Shown piece by piece: positions 1 through 9,267 of a stretch of DNA of 64,000 bases (position 1 is its first letter; the number at the start of each line of letters is the position of its first letter). This DNA is from Prevotella sp. E13-17. Lineage in GTDB: Bacteria > Bacteroidota > Bacteroidia > Bacteroidales > Bacteroidaceae. The notes beneath the pieces were generated by a model. That model was not told the DNA's origin and searched no databases. It worked only from the letters and a program-made list of their open reading frames with translations. The position numbers and the translations under genes are program-made. The stretch spans positions 124,001 to 188,000 of the forward strand of contig NZ_CP091787.1 of the NCBI RefSeq assembly GCF_022024035.1. Reading direction: 5' to 3'.

Positions 1-47
1 AACGACTGTGCATCTATATGTAAATATCTGAATAAAAAATAAAACTT

Positions 48-1505
48 ATGGAGAGAAATAAACTGTTACTCTTGCTTGTCTGTTTTCTGGGATTACAGGC
101 AATGGCGAAAACAGAAAAGGTTAAGTATGAAGATTTTCTCTTAAGAGATTCTTCACGTGTTATTTGCAGAACGCTGGACAATGGCTTTCGGTATTTTATA
201 CAAAAGCAACCAATGGGAAGCCTGCAAATGTCTTTGATACAGAAAACCGGATTCTTGCAAGATGGAGAAACGGTAGAGTGCTCGCATTTCGTGGAGCACA
301 TGATGCTGACCGCTAACCGAGTGATGGCAACAGGAGATACGTTAAGAAGCTATCTTAATAAGCTTGGTATGGACTACGGCATGAACTTCAACGCCTATAC
401 TTCTAGGACGTTTACGAAATATGACTTAGTAAGCTCAAGAACAGACGAGGCGTATGTTGATTCTTGCCTGGAGATACTCTCTGATATTGCCGGTGGCGCC
501 AGTATCTGTGCCATGGACTTGGAAGAACAGAGAGAAAGAATGTATAATGAGGTGTACAACAGATATTTTAATGTTTTTGCCAGACAGGCAGATGCTTCTG
601 AAGCCGTTTTCTTGTATGGACGCACTCCCGACGAATGGCACCAGATGAGGTTGGACGGCACAAAGAGGATGACACAGTCTCAGCTTGAGAACTTCTATAA
701 CACATGGTATCAGCCACAGCATCAGTGCCTCGTGCTGACAGGCGATGTCACCGATGGGGTGGAGGATATGATAAAGCGTAAATTCGGCAGTCGTCCAAGC
801 ATGCCGACCCCTGCAGTGGCGGTAGGTGACTTTAGCAAGCAGAATCTGATGATAGAAAGACACGGGAAAGCGGAATTTAGAATCAAGCTAACGTTCACTC
901 AGCCTCTTCTGACTCAGTCAGAGAAAGAGACCCCCAAGTTTTTTAAAGACTACTTTGCGCTGAAAAAAAGTTGTTCTGCACTACATGACAGAATGGTGAA
1001 GAGTGCAAATGACGATCTGGCTTTGGTTGTTGGCTATCAATTGGAAGATCGTTTTGCTTTGCTGATGCAATATATATATAGCATCAATGGCGAGGATGCT
1101 GACGGTGGCTTGATGGCTCTCGCAGATAGCGTGGCAAACTTCCTCGATGACATTCGCAACAATGGCGTACAGATAAAAATGCCTAAGGATATGCTTAACA
1201 AGAAAGAGTTTGCGCTGCAACGTGCGCAGGCACTGAAGAAATTGCAGGAGGGCGACGGCAAGGATAATACCATTGATCCTGTAACGCCTATAAGTGAATG
1301 CGCCATTTATTCCTTGCCACTCTACAAGCAGGAAGACACCGACGCTTACTGGTCGTATGAACTCAGCGGCAAAGATGTGTCGGATTATTGCAAGCAGTTC
1401 ATCAAAAAGTCTGGCTTAAAGATAGAGTGTATCCTGCCATACGGTTATCCCGAGCGTGAGATTTCAGAGAAGTTGAATGCTCTTTTGAGACAATATAATA
1501 ATTAA
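48..1505 (+). CDS. Half-size M16 (pitrilysin/insulinase-like) zinc peptidase, secreted, active site intact
   Basis: This is a predicted periplasmic zinc metallopeptidase of 485 residues, one M16 half (family members are either about 450 or about 900 residues). An N-terminal signal peptide ends near AMA (residue 20). The inverted zinc motif HxxEH is intact as HFVEH (H80, E83, H84), and a plausible third zinc ligand, E168, lies in RERMYNEVYNR. A second M16-type domain follows from about residue 200. The next gene is a paralogue that has lost the motif, so the two may form an active/inactive heterodimer, as known for other split M16 enzymes. It starts 47 bp into the window, so any promoter or upstream operon partner is not visible. 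The family call is firm. The substrate is unknown; the neighbouring outer-membrane receptors suggest peptides. Confidence 0.9.
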   Translation: MERNKLLLLLVCFLGLQAMAKTEKVKYEDFLLRDSSRVICRTLDNGFRYFIQKQPMGSLQMSLIQKTGFLQDGETVECSHFVEHMMLTANRVMATGDTLRSYLNKLGMDYGMNFNAYTSRTFTKYDLVSSRTDEAYVDSCLEILSDIAGGASICAMDLEEQRERMYNEVYNRYFNVFARQADASEAVFLYGRTPDEWHQMRLDGTKRMTQSQLENFYNTWYQPQHQCLVLTGDVTDGVEDMIKRKFGSRPSMPTPAVAVGDFSKQNLMIERHGKAEFRIKLTFTQPLLTQSEKETPKFFKDYFALKKSCSALHDRMVKSANDDLALVVGYQLEDRFALLMQYIYSINGEDADGGLMALADSVANFLDDIRNNGVQIKMPKDMLNKKEFALQRAQALKKLQEGDGKDNTIDPVTPISECAIYSLPLYKQEDTDAYWSYELSGKDVSDYCKQFIKKSGLKIECILPYGYPEREISEKLNALLRQYNN

Positions 1506-1544
1506 CCTGATTCAGTCTTAACTATAAAAAAGCTTTTGATTATC

Positions 1545-3020
1545 ATGATGAAAACAAAACTGTCTCTTTTCTCGGTCGTTTTTTGTTTCGCCATTCAAGT
1601 GTTGGCCCAGTCCGAGAATGTCAGATATGAGGATTTTCTGGTGACCGACTCGTCTAATATCTACCAGGGTATCCTGGACAATGGCTTTCGCTATTATATT
1701 TGCAATAATAACAGGCCTGGCAATGAGCTGGAGATGAGGCTCATTCAGAAATCGGGAACCGACGATGATGTGGAAGCGCCAGGCATCTCGCTCTTGCTGA
1801 AAAGAATGCTTTCCTCAGAAAATCTCTCTGTAGGAACAGACGGCATGCTGAAAAACAGACTTGAAGGTCTGAAGTTGGAACGGAAAACCAAATTCAGAGG
1901 GCTGACTCCCGGCGTTCCTGCCTACCATTCAGAAATCGATAACAGATGTACGGAGTTTTGCTTGTTTCAGTTGAAAAAAGAAAAGGCCTATGTGGCATCG
2001 TGTATGGATTTGTTGTCAGCCATCGGTGGTGCAGCCCATTTCTCTGAGTCGGAACTGGAACACCAGAAAGAACTGCTTGTGAATGAGATTACTAATGGTA
2101 CATACGATCTTTCTAAAGCCGAGTCAGACGGTATGATAGCCATGTTTGTTGAAGGAACAACTCTGGAAGAAAAGACTACCAGACAAATAGAGAGTATTCG
2201 TCGTATCACCCTTCAGCAGCTGGAGGCGTACTACCAGAAATGGTATATCCCGCAGAATCAGTGCCTCTATGTGTTTGGAAAAGCACCTGCCAATGTCGTT
2301 GATATGATAAAGCAGAAATTCGGAAATCGTCCAAGCGCACCAGCTCATGAGAGCAGCCTGAAAACATTAAGCGACAAGAAACTGCTATTTGTGAAGTCAG
2401 ATAATCCGGAATGTGTCGTCAAGTTCTTCTTCGTGCAACCGTGCGAGGTTCGGTTGGGATTAAAAACCCTGGATGATCTCAGACAGTTCACAACACGCCA
2501 TCGCTTTTGCGAAATTCTGAAATTATCTTTCATGGGAACAGCCATGCCTTTCGTGGAGGAAAACAACAAGTATCTTGAAAGGCCTGTGTTTGGACTGACT
2601 TGTAGGAAGGGCTTAGACCCTTATGCCAGCAAAAACCAATTCGCAGACTTTATCGATGACTTAGCGAAAAAGCTGGATAACCTCATTCATGATGGAATAC
2701 AGATTAACATAGACTCTTTGCCGGTAGAAAAGCGGAAGGAACAACAACAGAAGGTGATGGCAGATCTTCCTAAATATGTAGTGTTGGATACTCATTCCAT
2801 GATTAAGAGCAACTTTGTTTATTCCTCGCCACTTCTCAGGCTAGAACCAGCGTATAATTATTTCTTCAATGAAGTCAGTGCTCAGGAAATGAAGGACTAT
2901 GGTAAGGCCATTTTCAAAGATTATGACTTGCGTATAGTGTGCTCCACACCCTATGGATATCCCGATGCCGACATCAAGGCGAAACTTGAATCCGTTTTGC
3001 TTCGTTTCGAAAATAGGTAA
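1545..3020 (+). CDS. Half-size M16 peptidase homologue lacking the zinc-binding motif
   Basis: This paralogue of the preceding gene has 491 residues from the ATG at 1545; an in-frame TTG at 1536 would add only three residues before the signal peptide. The mature start (SENVRYEDFL, then LDNGFRYYI) aligns with VKYEDFL and LDNGFRYFI in the first gene. Where that gene has SHFVEHMM, this one has SLLLKRML, so every residue of HxxEH is lost and the protein should not bind catalytic zinc. Fold-level features such as the WYIPQNQCLYVFG stretch are kept. In mitochondrial processing peptidase and in bacterial split M16 pairs, an inactive subunit helps to bind substrate. The gene lies 39 bp after its active partner and is probably co-transcribed. 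The pseudo-enzyme call is read directly; heterodimer formation is inferred. Confidence 0.88.
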   Translation: MMKTKLSLFSVVFCFAIQVLAQSENVRYEDFLVTDSSNIYQGILDNGFRYYICNNNRPGNELEMRLIQKSGTDDDVEAPGISLLLKRMLSSENLSVGTDGMLKNRLEGLKLERKTKFRGLTPGVPAYHSEIDNRCTEFCLFQLKKEKAYVASCMDLLSAIGGAAHFSESELEHQKELLVNEITNGTYDLSKAESDGMIAMFVEGTTLEEKTTRQIESIRRITLQQLEAYYQKWYIPQNQCLYVFGKAPANVVDMIKQKFGNRPSAPAHESSLKTLSDKKLLFVKSDNPECVVKFFFVQPCEVRLGLKTLDDLRQFTTRHRFCEILKLSFMGTAMPFVEENNKYLERPVFGLTCRKGLDPYASKNQFADFIDDLAKKLDNLIHDGIQINIDSLPVEKRKEQQQKVMADLPKYVVLDTHSMIKSNFVYSSPLLRLEPAYNYFFNEVSAQEMKDYGKAIFKDYDLRIVCSTPYGYPDADIKAKLESVLLRFENR

Positions 3021-3084
3021 AGAACAAGATAGAAACTGAACAAGAGATAGTTTGAAAATATACATGCGTTATTGTTTGTTATTT

Positions 3085-3113
3085 TTGAAAATTATATTGC
3101 AGATGAAGTATTT
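3085..3113 (+). repeat. Receptor leader repeat, copy 1
   Basis: A 29-bp segment runs from TTGAAAATTATATTGCAG through the first codons of the receptor gene (ATGAAGTATTT). It is identical at 6038-6066 and 9021-9049. It covers the translation start of both receptor genes, so it marks the 5' boundary of the duplicated unit. Confidence 0.9.
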
Positions 3114-6003
3114 ATACGCCCTTTTATTTGTGTTGAATCCTCTTTTTTCAATGGCTCATGGAAATGATTATTATGAGTTGAAATTCCAAGTAGTAGATTT
3201 TATACCATCAAGCAGTGTTAACGGTTTTTTCAATGTCAGTCTTCTTAGTAAAGATAGTGTGCTTTTGAAGACGGGAAGTCGTAGAGTTGAAAGTGAGAAT
3301 GGATCAAATAATCTCTTTTATATATTGCCAGTTGATTCTTCGGGAAGCTACATCATAAAATGTGAGCATGAGGACTATCATACATTATATAAACCTATAG
3401 ATATTACCTTACGTAAACGCGAACATGTGATATTGCTGGAAAAACTGCGCATGAAGCGACGTCTGAAGGAGGATATGACCATTGACTTAGAAGGCGTGGA
3501 GGTGTTAGGTTCAAAAATCAAGTTTTACTTTGACAAGGACACGCTTGTTTACAATGCTTCAGCCTTTATAACCCAAAAAGGACTGATCTTAAGTGATATA
3601 TTAAAGAAAATGCCTGGTGTAGAGCTTCGCGATGATGGAAATATCTATTGCAATGGAGAACATGTAAAAGCATTGTTGCTCAATGGAAAAGACTTCTTTC
3701 AAAATGATAGAAAAACCTTGTTAGAGAATCTTCCAGCATTTATGGTGAAGGATGTGAAGGTGTATAACAAGACAAAAGATTCTTTATCGGTCTTTCAGCG
3801 TGAACGAGAGTTTGAAGGGCTTGTGATGGATGTTAAGCTTAAAAAAGAATATCACCGTAGCTGGCTTGCAACCGCAGATGTGGCAGCAGGAACAGATGAC
3901 GGTTATTATGGAAAGTTGTTCGGTATGACCTTTAGTGACTTGCACAGACTATCGGTCTTTGCTGGTACCAATAATGTGAATAAGAACGAAGACCTGAAAG
4001 AAGGTGAGCATGCGTCGAATAGTGACTTCGGGGTGGGAAAAAACAAATATAGTAAGGCTGGTCTGAACTATAATGTTGATCATAGTCAAGGTAAGTACTC
4101 GTTGAACGGAGATGTAACCATAGATTATTCAGATCAGAATGCTGAGCAGATGAATAGCACTCGAATGTTCTCAAAAGATGGTGATATGTTCTCACGTTCT
4201 TTTAACCATGAACGGTTTTACGCATTGGGAATATCAACAAATCATGAATTCAATTTATGGCAAAACACACCTTATAGCCTAACCTTGTCTCCTTCGTTTT
4301 CTCATCATCGAGTTAAGCAAAGACTAAATTCAGCCCAGGGTACTTTTCATGAGGATTTGGGCCATCTTTATGGTGAAAAATGGCTGGATAGTATAATGGC
4401 CAATGTTATTGGCGAACAGATGTTACAATATGGAGTCAGTAGGCAAATCGTTCGAACCAAGTCTGATGTAGAAAGTACAGAGGCAAAACTTCTTGTAACC
4501 AAAACAATTATGATTCCTCATTCCAATGACCGACTTAACCTATCAGCAGAGACCCTGTATGGTAGTTCAAAGACCAAAAACTTTCGTTCGGATAATGTTG
4601 ACTATATTGGTACAGAAGCAAAGAGTGGTGATTGGAATTATCACTATCTTACTCCTACTGAAAACCAATGGAAAGCAAGCGGTTCTGCAGAATATGTTTT
4701 GAAGATCACTGATAAGAGTGCACTGAAAGCGGGGGCTAGTTTCGATCATAAAGAAAACGATGTAGATAATCCAGTCTATAAACTTCACGAAATAGACAAT
4801 GCATCCACTCAGAGCTATGCATTCGGCGTTCTGCCTCCTGCTGATATTTTGTGCGGTGTTTCTGATGTAGCTAATAGCTATACCCACACTTTAAAAGACA
4901 ATAACCTCAAAGCTAAGCTTCGATATGAATATGACTTTAGGAGGAATATAGATCCTATAAATAGCTTAAGAATATCTTTCTTCGGCGAGGTTCCATTCAA
5001 GGTGTATCGTAGCCGCGTTCACTTTGTTCAGAATCAGACAAACGAAAGTGTGAGCAACCAAATGATTTGTCCGGATGTAGAGTTGGGATTCTCGTATAAC
5101 AAAAAAGGAATGAAGGATGTGAACTTATCAGCGAATTACAAACAGGAGCACGAGATGGCTTCACCGCTCCAGATGATTGATATCTATGATGACACTAATC
5201 CGATGATGACAAGACACGGGAACAAAGACTTAAAGGATAAGGTAAAACATACTATTTCGTTTAATGCTCTCCTCAATAATATGATGAAGTGGAATCATAT
5301 ATTTGTGGTTTCATATTCGGTAGAGAAGAATTCCATATTGAATTCAATCTTGTTTAACAAAACAACTGGTGCATGGAATGTCACACCAAAGAATGTTAAC
5401 GGAAACAAGTCGCTGACTTTTATGAATTATAGTGATTATAGTCTCCCTCGCCATTGGTCTCTTCAAAATAAAACGCTATTAATGTTAGCAGATTTAGTCA
5501 CTTATTCAGGAATGAATATGAATGAGTATAGCCAAGAGAATTTGAGCCATTGGCAGAAAATCTCGCAATCTGTAACTGTAGAGAAGATGTCGGCCAACAT
5601 GAAGCATAGAGCTTCTTTGAGTCCTTTCGTGAGTTATAACCATACGGGAAACAGAAGGAACCTCCAAAAGAATATGGAAAATTGGGAATATGGTGTGAAT
5701 GGATCTATATCACTAGAACTGCCATGGGATTTGAAATATGAAACGGATTTGAACGCAGTGAGACGCAGTGGATTCGCCTTCAATGATTTGAACAAGTCTG
5801 AATATGTATGGAATATGAATCTCAGGAAGTCTTTTGGCGAGAAGATTGCACTGAGGTTAGAAGTCAACGATCTGTTGAATCAGAAACACTATGTAACTAA
5901 TGTGGTGACACCTCAGATGGAAATGGAGAACCAGTTCAACCATCTTGGCCGTTATGCCATGTTCCATGTTGTCTATAAGTTCACCAAGGGAAAGCAACAG
6001 TGA
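3103..6003 (+). CDS. TonB-dependent-receptor-like outer-membrane beta-barrel protein (copy 1)
   Basis: The protein has 966 residues from the ATG at 3103. An upstream in-frame TTG (3052) would put a long odd extension before a good signal peptide (MKYLYALLFVLNPLFSMAHG), so I prefer the ATG, which also matches the second copy. After a carboxypeptidase-regulatory-like N-terminal domain comes a plug-like segment at about residues 154-215 (FITQKGLILSDILKKMPG, then LLLNGKDFF). The rest is a large region rich in aromatic residues and alternating strands, ending in VVYKFTKGKQQ, as in Bacteroidetes outer-membrane barrels (OMP_b-brl_3 type). No clear TonB box is visible. The gene follows the M16 pair and is followed by a mosaic duplicate. 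A likely role is uptake or display of a peptide or protein substrate; the ligand is unknown. Confidence 0.8.
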   Translation: MKYLYALLFVLNPLFSMAHGNDYYELKFQVVDFIPSSSVNGFFNVSLLSKDSVLLKTGSRRVESENGSNNLFYILPVDSSGSYIIKCEHEDYHTLYKPIDITLRKREHVILLEKLRMKRRLKEDMTIDLEGVEVLGSKIKFYFDKDTLVYNASAFITQKGLILSDILKKMPGVELRDDGNIYCNGEHVKALLLNGKDFFQNDRKTLLENLPAFMVKDVKVYNKTKDSLSVFQREREFEGLVMDVKLKKEYHRSWLATADVAAGTDDGYYGKLFGMTFSDLHRLSVFAGTNNVNKNEDLKEGEHASNSDFGVGKNKYSKAGLNYNVDHSQGKYSLNGDVTIDYSDQNAEQMNSTRMFSKDGDMFSRSFNHERFYALGISTNHEFNLWQNTPYSLTLSPSFSHHRVKQRLNSAQGTFHEDLGHLYGEKWLDSIMANVIGEQMLQYGVSRQIVRTKSDVESTEAKLLVTKTIMIPHSNDRLNLSAETLYGSSKTKNFRSDNVDYIGTEAKSGDWNYHYLTPTENQWKASGSAEYVLKITDKSALKAGASFDHKENDVDNPVYKLHEIDNASTQSYAFGVLPPADILCGVSDVANSYTHTLKDNNLKAKLRYEYDFRRNIDPINSLRISFFGEVPFKVYRSRVHFVQNQTNESVSNQMICPDVELGFSYNKKGMKDVNLSANYKQEHEMASPLQMIDIYDDTNPMMTRHGNKDLKDKVKHTISFNALLNNMMKWNHIFVVSYSVEKNSILNSILFNKTTGAWNVTPKNVNGNKSLTFMNYSDYSLPRHWSLQNKTLLMLADLVTYSGMNMNEYSQENLSHWQKISQSVTVEKMSANMKHRASLSPFVSYNHTGNRRNLQKNMENWEYGVNGSISLELPWDLKYETDLNAVRRSGFAFNDLNKSEYVWNMNLRKSFGEKIALRLEVNDLLNQKHYVTNVVTPQMEMENQFNHLGRYAMFHVVYKFTKGKQQ

Positions 6004-6032
6004 TTTAAAACAAGTGAGCTTGATATGATTAA

Positions 6033-6066
6033 TTTCCTTGAAAATTATATTGCAGATGAAGTATTT
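6033..6066 (+). repeat. Receptor leader repeat, copy 2
   Basis: This 34-bp stretch starts with TTTCCTTGAAAATTATATTG and ends in GAAGTATTT. It is identical to 9016-9049, and 29 bp of it also match copy 1. It carries the start codon (6056) of the second receptor. Confidence 0.9.
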
Positions 6067-8959
6067 ATACGTTCTTTTATTTGTGTTGTATCCTCTTTTT
6101 TCAATAGCTCATGGAGATAACAATCATGAGCTTGAGTTACAGGTTGTTGATAATGTGACAAATAGGGGATTGGCTTCTTTTACTAAGGTATCTCTACTTG
6201 ATGTAGATAGTGTATTTTTGAGTTCTGCGTCAGATAGGTGGAAGCCTACCCGCAAAATAGGACAGACGTCTCACTATTATACGCTTCCTGTGCATTCTTC
6301 AGGTCGTTATATTCTGAAATGCGAGAATGAGGACTATCACACGTTGTATATGCCTATAGAGGTGAAGTTACATAAGCGCGAACGTGTGATTTCATTAGGA
6401 AAAATTGGGTTAAGAAGAAAACTCAAAAACGACATGACTGTAGAATTGGAGGGTGTTGAAGTGCTGGGAACCAGAATAAAGTTTTATTATGATAATGATA
6501 CCCTTGTTTACAATGCCGCTCCCTTTATTACACAAAAAGGTTTCGTTTTGAGTGAGATGCTAAAGAAAATGCCCGGCATAGAGGTGCGTGACGATGGAAA
6601 TATATATAGTAATGGTAAGCAAGTAAATGCATTGTTGCTCAATGGAAAAGACTTTTTCCAAAAAGATAGAAAGACCTTGTTAGAGAATCTTCCTGCATTT
6701 ATGGTGAAGAATGTGAAGGTGTATAACAAGACAAAGGATTCTCTATCGGTCTTTCAGCGTGAACGAGAATTCGAGGGGCTCGTGATGGATGTAAAACTGA
6801 AGAAGGATTATAATCATTCTCAGTTGGCCAATTTGGATGGCGGTATAGGAACAGCTGACGGTTATTATGGGAAATTGTTTGGCATGGATTTTAGTGACTT
6901 ACATAGGCTATCGGTCTTTGCTGGTACCAATAATGTGAATAAGAATGAAGACCTAGAAGAAGGTGAGTATGCGTCAAATAGTGATTATGGGGTAGGAAGA
7001 AACAAATACAGTAAGGCCGGTCTGAACTATAATGTAGATCATAGTCAAGGTAAGTACTCATTGAGCGGAGATGTAACCATAGATTATATAGATCAGAATG
7101 CGGAGCAGATGAATAGTACTCGGTTGTTCTCGAAAGATGGTGATATGTTCTCGCGTTCTTTTAACCATGAACGCATTTATTCATTGAAGATGAAGACCAG
7201 TCACGATTTGAACTTATGGGAAAATAGTCCATACAGCCTGACTTTACGCCCATCTATCTCTTATCATCATCTTAATCAGAAGTTATATTCCGCACAAGGA
7301 ACCTACTATACAGATTTAGGCAGCCTTTATGGTGATAAGTGGCTTGACAGTTTAACAGCAATCGTAATTGGTACACAGATGATGCAATATGGGATAAACA
7401 GACAAATCGAGCAAAACAAGTTGGAATTGGAACGTACGGAAGCAAAGTTGGATGTTTCGAAAGCCATAGAGATTCCCCATACTAGCGACAGGCTAGTGCT
7501 GAAAGCAGAGGCCTTGCATAGCAATTCAAAGACAAAGAACTTCCGTCAGAGCAATTTGGATTATCTTGGAACAATGCCAGCGGAGAATGATTGGAGCTAT
7601 CATTACTTGAATCCAAATAATAAATTATGGAAGATGGGTGGGACTGCAGAATACAGAATGGAGTTTACAGAAAAAAGTAAACTGACAACGAGTGTTACTT
7701 ATTCTCATCAGGAAGATGAAATGAATAATCCAGTCTTTAAACTTCATGAGATGGATGGTGTGACTCCAGAATCTGTGATGTTCGGCTATTTGCCATCTGC
7801 AGAAATCCTATGCAATGTTTCTGATAAGGCCAATAGCTATTCTCATACATTAACTGACAATCATATTCAGGCCATTTTGAGATACGATTATATCATTAGA
7901 AAGAATGAAGAATCAGGGAAAAGAGAAATTTCTTTTTTCGCTGAGGTTCCATTCAAACTGAGTAGTAGCCGCATTCACTTTGTGCAGAATCAGACAGACG
8001 AAACAGTGAGCAATCGCATGACTCGTCCAGATGTCGAGTTGGGATTTTTGTATAATAAACATGGAATGACGGAAAAAAAGTTTTCTGTGAACTACAAGCA
8101 GGAGCACGAGATGGCATCACCACTTCAGATGATTGATATCTATGATGACACAAATCCGCTGATGATGAGACATGGAAATAAAGACTTAAAGGATGTATTA
8201 AGACACAGTCTTACGATTACTGCCTTTCTCAATAATATGATGAAAGGACACTGTTTGCTTGTTGCTTCATATGCAGAAGAAAAGAATGCTATCACCAGCG
8301 CTATTTTGTTTGACAGGACAACTGGAGCTTGGAACGTGACTCCTATGAACACTAACGGAAACAGAACGTTTACAATAGTGAATAGGTGTGAATATAGTTT
8401 GCCACACCAATGGACGCTGCAAAATACCGGTTCATTCTTGTGGGCAAATCTTGTTAATTATTCAGGAATGAGTCTTAATGAATATGGTGAGAAAAGTTGG
8501 AATCACATGCAGCGCCTATCAGAATCTGTAACTGTAGGGAAGATGTCGGCCAACATGAAGCATAGAGTTTCTTTGAGTCCTTTCGTGACTTATAACCATA
8601 CGGGAAACAGAAGGAACCTCCAAAAGAATATGGAAAATTGGGAATATGGTGTGAAAGGATCTATATCACTAGAACTGCCATGGGATTTGAAATATGAAAC
8701 GGATTTGAACGCAGTGAGACGCAGTGGATTCGCCTTCAATGATCTGAACAAGTCTGAATATGTATGGAATATGAATCTCAGGAAGTCTTTTGGCGAGAAG
8801 ATAGCACTGAGGTTAGAAGTCAACGATCTGTTGAATCAGAAACACTATGTAACTAATGTGGTGACACCTCAGATGGAAATGGAGAACCAGTTCAACCATC
8901 TTGGCCGTTATGCCATGTTCCATGTTGTCTATAAGTTCACCAAGGGAAAGCAACAGTGA
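6056..8959 (+). CDS. TonB-dependent-receptor-like outer-membrane beta-barrel protein (copy 2)
   Basis: The protein has 967 residues from the ATG at 6056 (signal peptide MKYLYVLLFVLYPLFSIAHG). It has the same layout as copy 1: N-terminal regulatory-like domain, plug-like segment (FITQKGFVLSEMLKKMPG), then barrel. Identity to copy 1 is uneven. The last roughly 420 bp (8540-8959 against 5584-6003) differ at only a handful of bases. The segments around the KNVKVYNKTKDSLSVFQRER and DHSQGKYSL stretches are also very close, while the central barrel has diverged strongly. That mosaic suggests recombination or gene conversion between tandem copies, with diversification of ligand-facing parts. A strong terminator follows at 8988-9018. 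Confidence 0.8.
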   Translation: MKYLYVLLFVLYPLFSIAHGDNNHELELQVVDNVTNRGLASFTKVSLLDVDSVFLSSASDRWKPTRKIGQTSHYYTLPVHSSGRYILKCENEDYHTLYMPIEVKLHKRERVISLGKIGLRRKLKNDMTVELEGVEVLGTRIKFYYDNDTLVYNAAPFITQKGFVLSEMLKKMPGIEVRDDGNIYSNGKQVNALLLNGKDFFQKDRKTLLENLPAFMVKNVKVYNKTKDSLSVFQREREFEGLVMDVKLKKDYNHSQLANLDGGIGTADGYYGKLFGMDFSDLHRLSVFAGTNNVNKNEDLEEGEYASNSDYGVGRNKYSKAGLNYNVDHSQGKYSLSGDVTIDYIDQNAEQMNSTRLFSKDGDMFSRSFNHERIYSLKMKTSHDLNLWENSPYSLTLRPSISYHHLNQKLYSAQGTYYTDLGSLYGDKWLDSLTAIVIGTQMMQYGINRQIEQNKLELERTEAKLDVSKAIEIPHTSDRLVLKAEALHSNSKTKNFRQSNLDYLGTMPAENDWSYHYLNPNNKLWKMGGTAEYRMEFTEKSKLTTSVTYSHQEDEMNNPVFKLHEMDGVTPESVMFGYLPSAEILCNVSDKANSYSHTLTDNHIQAILRYDYIIRKNEESGKREISFFAEVPFKLSSSRIHFVQNQTDETVSNRMTRPDVELGFLYNKHGMTEKKFSVNYKQEHEMASPLQMIDIYDDTNPLMMRHGNKDLKDVLRHSLTITAFLNNMMKGHCLLVASYAEEKNAITSAILFDRTTGAWNVTPMNTNGNRTFTIVNRCEYSLPHQWTLQNTGSFLWANLVNYSGMSLNEYGEKSWNHMQRLSESVTVGKMSANMKHRVSLSPFVTYNHTGNRRNLQKNMENWEYGVKGSISLELPWDLKYETDLNAVRRSGFAFNDLNKSEYVWNMNLRKSFGEKIALRLEVNDLLNQKHYVTNVVTPQMEMENQFNHLGRYAMFHVVYKFTKGKQQ

Positions 8960-8987
8960 TTTGTTCTATTAAATAAACATCGTCATT

Positions 8988-9018
8988 AAAGGACATGGCG
9001 ATTGAAGCCATGTCCTTT
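8988..9018 (+). terminator. Intrinsic-terminator-like hairpin after receptor copy 2
   Basis: A perfect 12-bp stem (AAAGGACATGGC with GCCATGTCCTTT) has a 7-nt loop and lies 29 bp after the receptor stop codon. The A-rich 5' and T-rich 3' flanks are modest, so it may work in either direction. It sits directly before the orphan leader repeat. Confidence 0.7.
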
Positions 9019-9049
9019 CCTTGAAAATTATATTGCAGATGAAGTATTT
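9016..9049 (+). repeat. Receptor leader repeat, copy 3 (orphan)
   Basis: This is an exact 34-bp copy of 6033-6066 with no receptor gene behind it. It is the clearest mark that the tandem array once had, or exchanged with, a further member. Confidence 0.9.
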
Positions 9050-9074
9050 CCATGGTTCTCGTCTGGAAAAATAG
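9039..9074 (+). pseudogene. Remnant 5' end of a third receptor copy
   Basis: The ATG in the orphan leader repeat begins MKYF as in the two receptors, then departs (MKYFHGSRLEK, stop at 9072-9074). Only about the first three codons match, so this is a breakpoint scar rather than a gene. The following 140 bp up to the next promoter show nothing recognisable. Confidence 0.6.
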
Positions 9075-9214
9075 CTGTTTTTCCCTTTTTTCCGGTTATA
9101 CATTTTCTTGCTCTGCCTTAATTCCTCTTTCTCGTAATGGACTGACATATAGGATGGTATGATTTTGTATAATGATGTATTACCGGAAAAGTGGTTATAC
9201 AAACTGCGTTTTCC

Positions 9215-9245
9215 TTGCATAGGTGCATAAAAGTTCGTAACTTTG
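9215..9245 (+). promoter_or_regulatory. Bacteroidetes-type promoter for the small regulator gene
   Basis: TTG at 9215-9217 and TAACTTTG at 9238-9245 are separated by 20 bp. This matches the -33 TTG / -7 TAnnTTTG pattern used by the primary sigma factor of Bacteroidetes. Transcription would start near 9252, about 16 nt before the ATG. Confidence 0.7.
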
Positions 9246-9267
9246 CTGCTTTCAACTTAAGAACTTT

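Noticed and set aside
1536..1544. TTG start for the second M16 gene
   Set aside because: The ATG at 1545 directly begins a standard signal peptide; the TTG only adds three hydrophobic residues.
3052..3102. TTG start for the first receptor
   Set aside because: It would add 17 residues before a complete signal peptide, and the second copy conserves only the sequence from the ATG-proximal repeat onward.
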